Of a stretch of DNA of 11,830 nucleotides, positions 8,725 to 11,830 are shown piece after piece. The position numbers were made by a program, and so were the translations under genes. How positions within the stretch are numbered: the first letter of the stretch is position 1; every line of letters begins with the position of its first letter. The notes under the pieces were generated by a model. The model saw only the letters and a program-made list of their open reading frames with translations. It did no database searches and was not told where the DNA came from. Source of the DNA: JAWXVE01 sp044425575 (GTDB taxonomy: Bacteria; Bacillota; Clostridia; Lachnospirales; Lachnospiraceae); assembly GCA_044425575.1 (NCBI GenBank), contig JAWXVE010000069.1, forward strand, positions 1 to 11,830, in the 5' to 3' direction.

Positions 8725-8752
8725 ATCATACCACAGGAATAATTTCTGTCAA
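8725..8752 (-). promoter_or_regulatory. SigA-type promoter for the surface-protein gene and perhaps the downstream series
   Basis: On the minus strand a perfect TTGACA -35 box (8747-8752) is followed after 16 nt by TATGAT (8725-8730). An A-rich stretch lies just upstream of the -35. Transcription should begin near 8718, giving a leader of about 135 nt before the ATG at 8581. This is the best promoter in the window and has no competitor in the 80 nt before hisC, so it may also drive hisC to nadE. Confidence 0.75.
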
Positions 8753-8809
8753 TCTTTTTTTACAAATTTTTAACATTAATCACAATAATTTTGGAAGGAA
8801 TAACCATTT

Positions 8810-10243
8810 ATGCACATTTCCACTTCTCTCAATGAAAATATTTCTTATCTTACTACTTTATTTCCCGTCAATCGTAGTTTCGACTTTATCACGAGAGACC
8901 TCTGCCTTGGTACTACAAGAGCTTATTGGATTGGTATTAACGGTTTTTGTCGTGTGGACCTCCTACAAGATTTATTTAGCAACTTACAAAATCCCGTTTT
9001 TACAAAGGATAGTTCCATTGTAGATATCAAACAGTATCTCAATGGTAAAATTGGTTTTTCCCAAGCGGAATTATGTTCCTCATGGGATACTATATCTAAG
9101 GCTCTCTTAAGTGGTCCCTCTGTACTATTTATCGAGGGATTTCAAGAAGCTATTTTACTAGACACAAGAAATTACCCTGTAAGAGGCATTGCAGAGCCTG
9201 ATACAGAACAAGTAACCATGGGTGCCAAAGATGGGTTTGTAGAAACTCTTCTCTTCAATACCAATCTTATTCGCAGACGTATTCGCACACCCGACTTGAT
9301 TTTTGAGCTTGTTGAAATAGGAGCAGATAGTAAAACGGATGTTGCCATTGCCTATGTTGAACATCTTGTGGATCTCTCTCTTCTAGCAACGGTCCAACAA
9401 AAGATTTCCTCCCTCTCCATTACAGCCCTTACCATGGGAAGCAAAAGTTTAGAAGAATTGTTAATCCCTAAAAGCCTCTTGCACCCCCTTCCAAGCGTTC
9501 ATCAGACACAGCGTCCTGATGTTGCATGCAGTTACTTACTAGAAGGTTATATTGTGTTATTGGTAGATACGACTCCCTCTGTGCTCATTGTTCCCTGTAC
9601 CATATTTCAATTCACACAAAGCCCAGAAGATTACTACAAAAGCCCCTTAGTAGGCAATTATGTGCGATTACTACGCTTTATTGCCAGTGGTATTTCTCTA
9701 TTTCTTCTACCACTTTTTCTACTAATTGGGGCTCATATGCCTACACTTGCCACTAAGCTACATCTCTTAGGAAGCGATCCTATGGGACCTATTCAATTGT
9801 TCTTCTTTGTACTATTTGCAGAATTTGGACTAGGTTTATTTCAATATGCCAGCTCCCATACAGCAAGCCGTTTTAACACCTCCATGTCCATTGTAGGTGG
9901 TCTTATTATTGGGGAAATTGCCATTACACTCAATTGGTTATCTCTAGAAGTAATCTTCTACTCTGCTATTACCTTAGTTACTTCCTATGCCATAGCAAGT
10001 ATTGATTTTAGTGAGGGGCTTCGCATGTATCGTATTCTTCTAATTATACTAACAGGATTGTTGGGAATATGGGGATTTACTATTGGCGTACTCCTGGTAA
10101 TTTGGTCTATTCTAACAACACCTACCATTGGCGGAAAAAGCTACTTTTGGCCTCTATTTCCATTCCAATGGAAGGCACTTCGTACCCTACTGTTTCGCTA
10201 TCCAACGGTAAAATCTCAACCAAGCAAAGTGTGGAAGCCATAA
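8810..10243 (+). CDS. spoVAF: SpoVAF-like GerA-family spore germination membrane protein
   Basis: GerA-family A-type proteins act in the spore inner membrane; SpoVAF is the member tied to the SpoVA dipicolinate channel in Bacillus. The 477-aa product has the soluble N-terminal domain with the family core EPDTEQVTMGAKDGFVETLL (129-148) and NTNLIRRRIRTPDL. Next are RPDVA..LLEGYIVLLVDTTPSVLIVP (235-262) and SPEDYYKSPLVGNYVRLLRF (271-290), which favour SpoVAF over GerAA. About five membrane segments follow (about 288-434), and the end GGKSYFWPLFPF...LLFRYP is typical. An SD-like AAGGA lies 10 nt before the ATG. The gene is divergent from the surface-protein gene and stands alone here, without spoVAC/D/E. 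Family is secure; the SpoVAF subgroup is likely. Confidence 0.9.
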   Translation: MHISTSLNENISYLTTLFPVNRSFDFITRDLCLGTTRAYWIGINGFCRVDLLQDLFSNLQNPVFTKDSSIVDIKQYLNGKIGFSQAELCSSWDTISKALLSGPSVLFIEGFQEAILLDTRNYPVRGIAEPDTEQVTMGAKDGFVETLLFNTNLIRRRIRTPDLIFELVEIGADSKTDVAIAYVEHLVDLSLLATVQQKISSLSITALTMGSKSLEELLIPKSLLHPLPSVHQTQRPDVACSYLLEGYIVLLVDTTPSVLIVPCTIFQFTQSPEDYYKSPLVGNYVRLLRFIASGISLFLLPLFLLIGAHMPTLATKLHLLGSDPMGPIQLFFFVLFAEFGLGLFQYASSHTASRFNTSMSIVGGLIIGEIAITLNWLSLEVIFYSAITLVTSYAIASIDFSEGLRMYRILLIILTGLLGIWGFTIGVLLVIWSILTTPTIGGKSYFWPLFPFQWKALRTLLFRYPTVKSQPSKVWKP

Positions 10244-10255
10244 ATTTCCACACTT
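10227..10255. terminator. Hairpin at the end of the spoVAF-like gene, possibly bidirectional
   Basis: A perfect 10-bp stem AAGTGTGGAA (10227-10236) and TTCCACACTT (10246-10255) encloses a 9-nt loop that contains the TAA stop of the plus-strand gene. The left arm is coding. The gene from the other side ends at 10273, so both convergent genes could use it. Neither side has a strong T-run, which lowers confidence for intrinsic termination. Confidence 0.55.
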
Positions 10256-10272
10256 ACCTCCTAAGTTCCTCT

Positions 10273-10716
10273 TTATTCTGCTATTTTATTGTCAGTTACA
10301 GGAAGCACAAAGTCAAAGGTTTTCTCATTTAAATATTCAATGGTTTCGCCATTTTGGGTTGTTACGTAACCTGTATAAGTATATGTTGTCTTATTATTTT
10401 CAATGGTTTCATATACTGTAATATTTGTGGGTGCTATATAATCACCTGCCATCAGTTCTGTAACCACCTCATCATTCCAATCGCTCAAGGTGAGTATATT
10501 TTCCTCTAGTGTAGTTGAAAGTGGAATATTATAGCGGGTAGAATAACTAATACTCATATGCTCAACATAGTAATCGTCCCCTCTAGAGCCACCTCCTAAA
10601 TAAAGTTGAAGATACGAAGGATGATTGGATTGATATGTGTAATAGCCAATTCCTGCCAAGAATACTACTATGACCAGTACGGCCACAACTGCTGTGATTT
10701 TAACCGTTTTCTTCAT
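10273..10716 (-). CDS. Small membrane-anchored extracytoplasmic protein, unknown family
   Basis: The 147-aa product has a Lys-rich start, one membrane segment (about 7-27) and an extracytoplasmic remainder. The segment has no lipobox cysteine, and the protein contains no cysteine at all, so it is an uncleaved N-terminal anchor rather than a lipoprotein. The outer part is rich in Tyr, Thr and Asn, with GGGSRGDDYYVEH near 41-53 and a beta-like C-terminal half (TTYTYTGYVTTQNGETIEYL). A very strong SD (AGGAGG, 10725-10730) lies 8 nt before the ATG. It starts 36 nt after the secreted 237-aa protein gene on the same strand and is probably in the same operon. No known function is recognised; a role with its two upstream neighbours is inferred only from position. 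Confidence 0.8.
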   Translation of the reverse strand: MKKTVKITAVVAVLVIVVFLAGIGYYTYQSNHPSYLQLYLGGGSRGDDYYVEHMSISYSTRYNIPLSTTLEENILTLSDWNDEVVTELMAGDYIAPTNITVYETIENNKTTYTYTGYVTTQNGETIEYLNEKTFDFVLPVTDNKIAE

Positions 10717-10752
10717 GCTAATAACCTCCTCTTCTTTTAAGCTAAACGTATA

Positions 10753-11466
10753 TTATAATTGTGAAAATGAAATAGTATAAGTATAGGATGGACTAGGGTC
10801 ACCATATAGGCTAGCTATGTAAAACTTCCCATATCTCATTGATGAAAAGTTTAAATATTTTATGCTGCTATCTTGCCCAAAATTATAATAAGTATTTGTA
10901 CTATGAGTATACCAATTTCCGTATGAGTCACCATAAACAAAGCCTATAGAAAACTCTTTATTTGCAAATGCAGAAAAATTGGTCAATGTTAAATTCGTAT
11001 ACCTATAATACTGATCTGTAATCATATTAAAAACTGGAGTTTCAGTATACCACTGTCCTGATGAAACATTAGCAGAATATGGTAATGTGACATTACTTCT
11101 TAATAGAGAATTTCTTAATAATTCTTCATTTAATAACTTTATTAGGTTTTCATCTGTAATTCGTGTTTCTTCAACTGGTAAAAGTAGTACTGTTATCGCA
11201 TCACCCTCGCCGTGCGAAACTAAATTAAAACCTTCGACTTCATAAGTAACACCCTCATATACAATACAATTATTATTTATTGGGTATGAAATGTAATCTA
11301 TAACAACAAATTCATCGGTTATTTCATACATAGATTGACCAGAAAATTCATCCGTTATCATCTCCTGATTTAAACTAGTTTGTTCCTCTGCAAAAACCAC
11401 CGCATTCATACTAAAAACCATAGAACAAACTAGTGCTAGCGACATAATCATTTTCATCTTAAACAT
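10753..11466 (-). CDS. Secreted protein of unknown family, coupled to the agrB-like gene
   Basis: The 237-aa product begins with a clear Sec signal peptide (MFKMKMIMSLALVCSMVFSM onward, likely cleaved after VFA at 26), leaving a mature protein of about 211 aa. The mature part is acidic at first (EEQTSLNQEMITDEFSG). Its C-terminal half is rich in Tyr, Asn, Ser and Thr and looks beta-rich (QWYTETPVFNMITDQYYRY, then YGDSYGNWYTHSTNTYYNFG). The mature protein has a single Cys, in NNNCIVYEG, and no membrane anchor. The ATG at 11466 is chosen because GGTGG lies about 8 nt upstream and the signal peptide then begins properly; an upstream start at 11517 would add 17 residues inside the neighbouring gene. 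The start overlaps the agrB-like stop by 8 nt, which suggests translational coupling. I do not recognise the family. Confidence 0.8.
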   Translation of the reverse strand: MFKMKMIMSLALVCSMVFSMNAVVFAEEQTSLNQEMITDEFSGQSMYEITDEFVVIDYISYPINNNCIVYEGVTYEVEGFNLVSHGEGDAITVLLLPVEETRITDENLIKLLNEELLRNSLLRSNVTLPYSANVSSGQWYTETPVFNMITDQYYRYTNLTLTNFSAFANKEFSIGFVYGDSYGNWYTHSTNTYYNFGQDSSIKYLNFSSMRYGKFYIASLYGDPSPSYTYTISFSQL

Positions 11467-11830
11467 AATGACTTCCACCGTTTCTTTCATCCAATTTTTT
11501 TTGCAATAATAAACCAAACGCCGTAACTAAAATCCCCCAATTTACCATAACAGTAAGGTTGTATAATCTTAGGGTGATTAGTATAGTAATTATTAAGCAT
11601 TCAATTATTAAATTTAAAATTGTTATTTTACGATAACGTTGTTTCTCCACTTCATCCAGTGGTTTGTTTTTCGTCCCCATTGGGGCGAATTTTAGAATTA
11701 TCGGGATCGATATAAGTAATATAAGTAAACTTATTGGTAGCATATACCCCGTTGGTGTTATCTTTATAACTGTTAGCACCAAAACCATAATTCCACTTGA
11801 CATAACATAGCAATGAATCGCCTTTTTACA
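11459..11830 (-). CDS. agrB: AgrB-like accessory gene regulator protease, C-terminal 123 residues (cut by window edge)
   Basis: AgrB is a membrane cysteine endopeptidase that trims the AgrD precursor and helps form the cyclic autoinducing peptide. The frame is open from the window edge to the TAA at 11459-11461. The first visible residues, CKKAIHCYVMSSGIM, fit the end of the catalytic HxxxxxxC motif: Cys7 would be the nucleophile and its His would fall one codon beyond the edge. The segment KFAPMGTKNKPLDEVEKQRY is the typical AgrB loop (AP-x-D/G-T-KNKPL). Four hydrophobic stretches are visible: two before that loop and two after it. An internal ATG at 11803 would drop the catalytic Cys and is not the start. 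The next gene overlaps by 8 nt and is not an agrD. The family call is good from the loop motif; the His is unseen. Confidence 0.8.
   Translation of the reverse strand, partial: CKKAIHCYVMSSGIMVLVLTVIKITPTGYMLPISLLILLISIPIILKFAPMGTKNKPLDEVEKQRYRKITILNLIIECLIITILITLRLYNLTVMVNWGILVTAFGLLLQKKLDERNGGSHYV

Noticed and set aside
8735..8790. SigG-type promoter for the spoVAF-like gene
   Set aside because: GGAATA near 8737 has no CATACTA-like -10 at 17-18 nt; the SigF-like pair upstream fits better.
8685..9023. Plus-strand ORF overlapping the start of the spoVAF-like gene
   Set aside because: It is in a different frame from the conserved GerA-family reading, has no SD before its ATG, and overlaps strongly conserved coding sequence for most of its length.
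10717..10752. agrD-like peptide gene between the secreted and anchored proteins
   Set aside because: The gap is 36 nt and holds only the ribosome binding site of the next gene; no short precursor ORF is present here or in the agrB overlap.
11467..11517. Longer start of the 237-aa secreted protein
   Set aside because: It would put 17 polar residues before the signal peptide and lie inside the agrB-like gene; the ATG at 11466 has an SD-like GGTGG.

Overview
The window looks like a chromosomal segment of a low-GC, spore-forming Firmicute, most likely in the Lachnospiraceae/Clostridia range. The reasons are AT-rich DNA, strong purine-rich Shine-Dalgarno (SD) sites, a SpoVAF-type GerA-family spore protein, an AgrB-like quorum-sensing protease, and the style of its surface proteins. 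The taxon is inferred from gene content, not shown directly. No tRNA, rRNA, CRISPR array or insertion sequence was seen.

Layout. 1-570 (-) is the N-terminal part of dapF, cut by the window edge. 661-1107 (+) is a small membrane-anchored protein resembling an FMN-binding domain. Its stop codon meets, tail to tail, the end of a long minus-strand gene series. In transcription order that series is: a 618-aa surface protein (8581-6725) behind a near-consensus SigA promoter, hisC (6644-5559), a DUF368/PopT-family undecaprenyl-phosphate translocase (5566-4712), a class I SAM-dependent methyltransferase (4711-3953), the chaperone gene hslO (Hsp33, 3935-3057), and glutamine-dependent NAD synthetase nadE (3017-1104). 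From hisC to nadE the genes overlap, abut or lie within 40 nt, so they are probably one transcription unit. hisC is separated from the surface-protein gene by 80 nt holding a striking nested inverted repeat next to its SD. In nadE a single in-frame TGA replaces a glycine codon of a conserved motif; the rest of the 637-codon gene is intact.

8810-10243 (+) encodes a SpoVAF-like protein, divergent from the surface-protein gene and not accompanied here by spoVAC/D/E. A candidate SigF-type promoter precedes it and a perfect 10-bp hairpin ends it. 10273-11830 (-) holds three closely spaced genes: the C-terminal part of an AgrB-like protease (cut by the window edge), a secreted 237-aa protein of unknown family that overlaps it by 8 nt, and a 147-aa membrane-anchored protein. 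This block looks more AT-rich than its neighbours and has no canonical agrD in view; it is the most plausible place for an undescribed accessory system.

The eleven gene ends in the window use TAA (7) or TAG (4) and never TGA, and no gene other than nadE has an internal TGA. The nadE stop is therefore a local lesion, polymorphism or sequence error rather than a sign of a variant genetic code.
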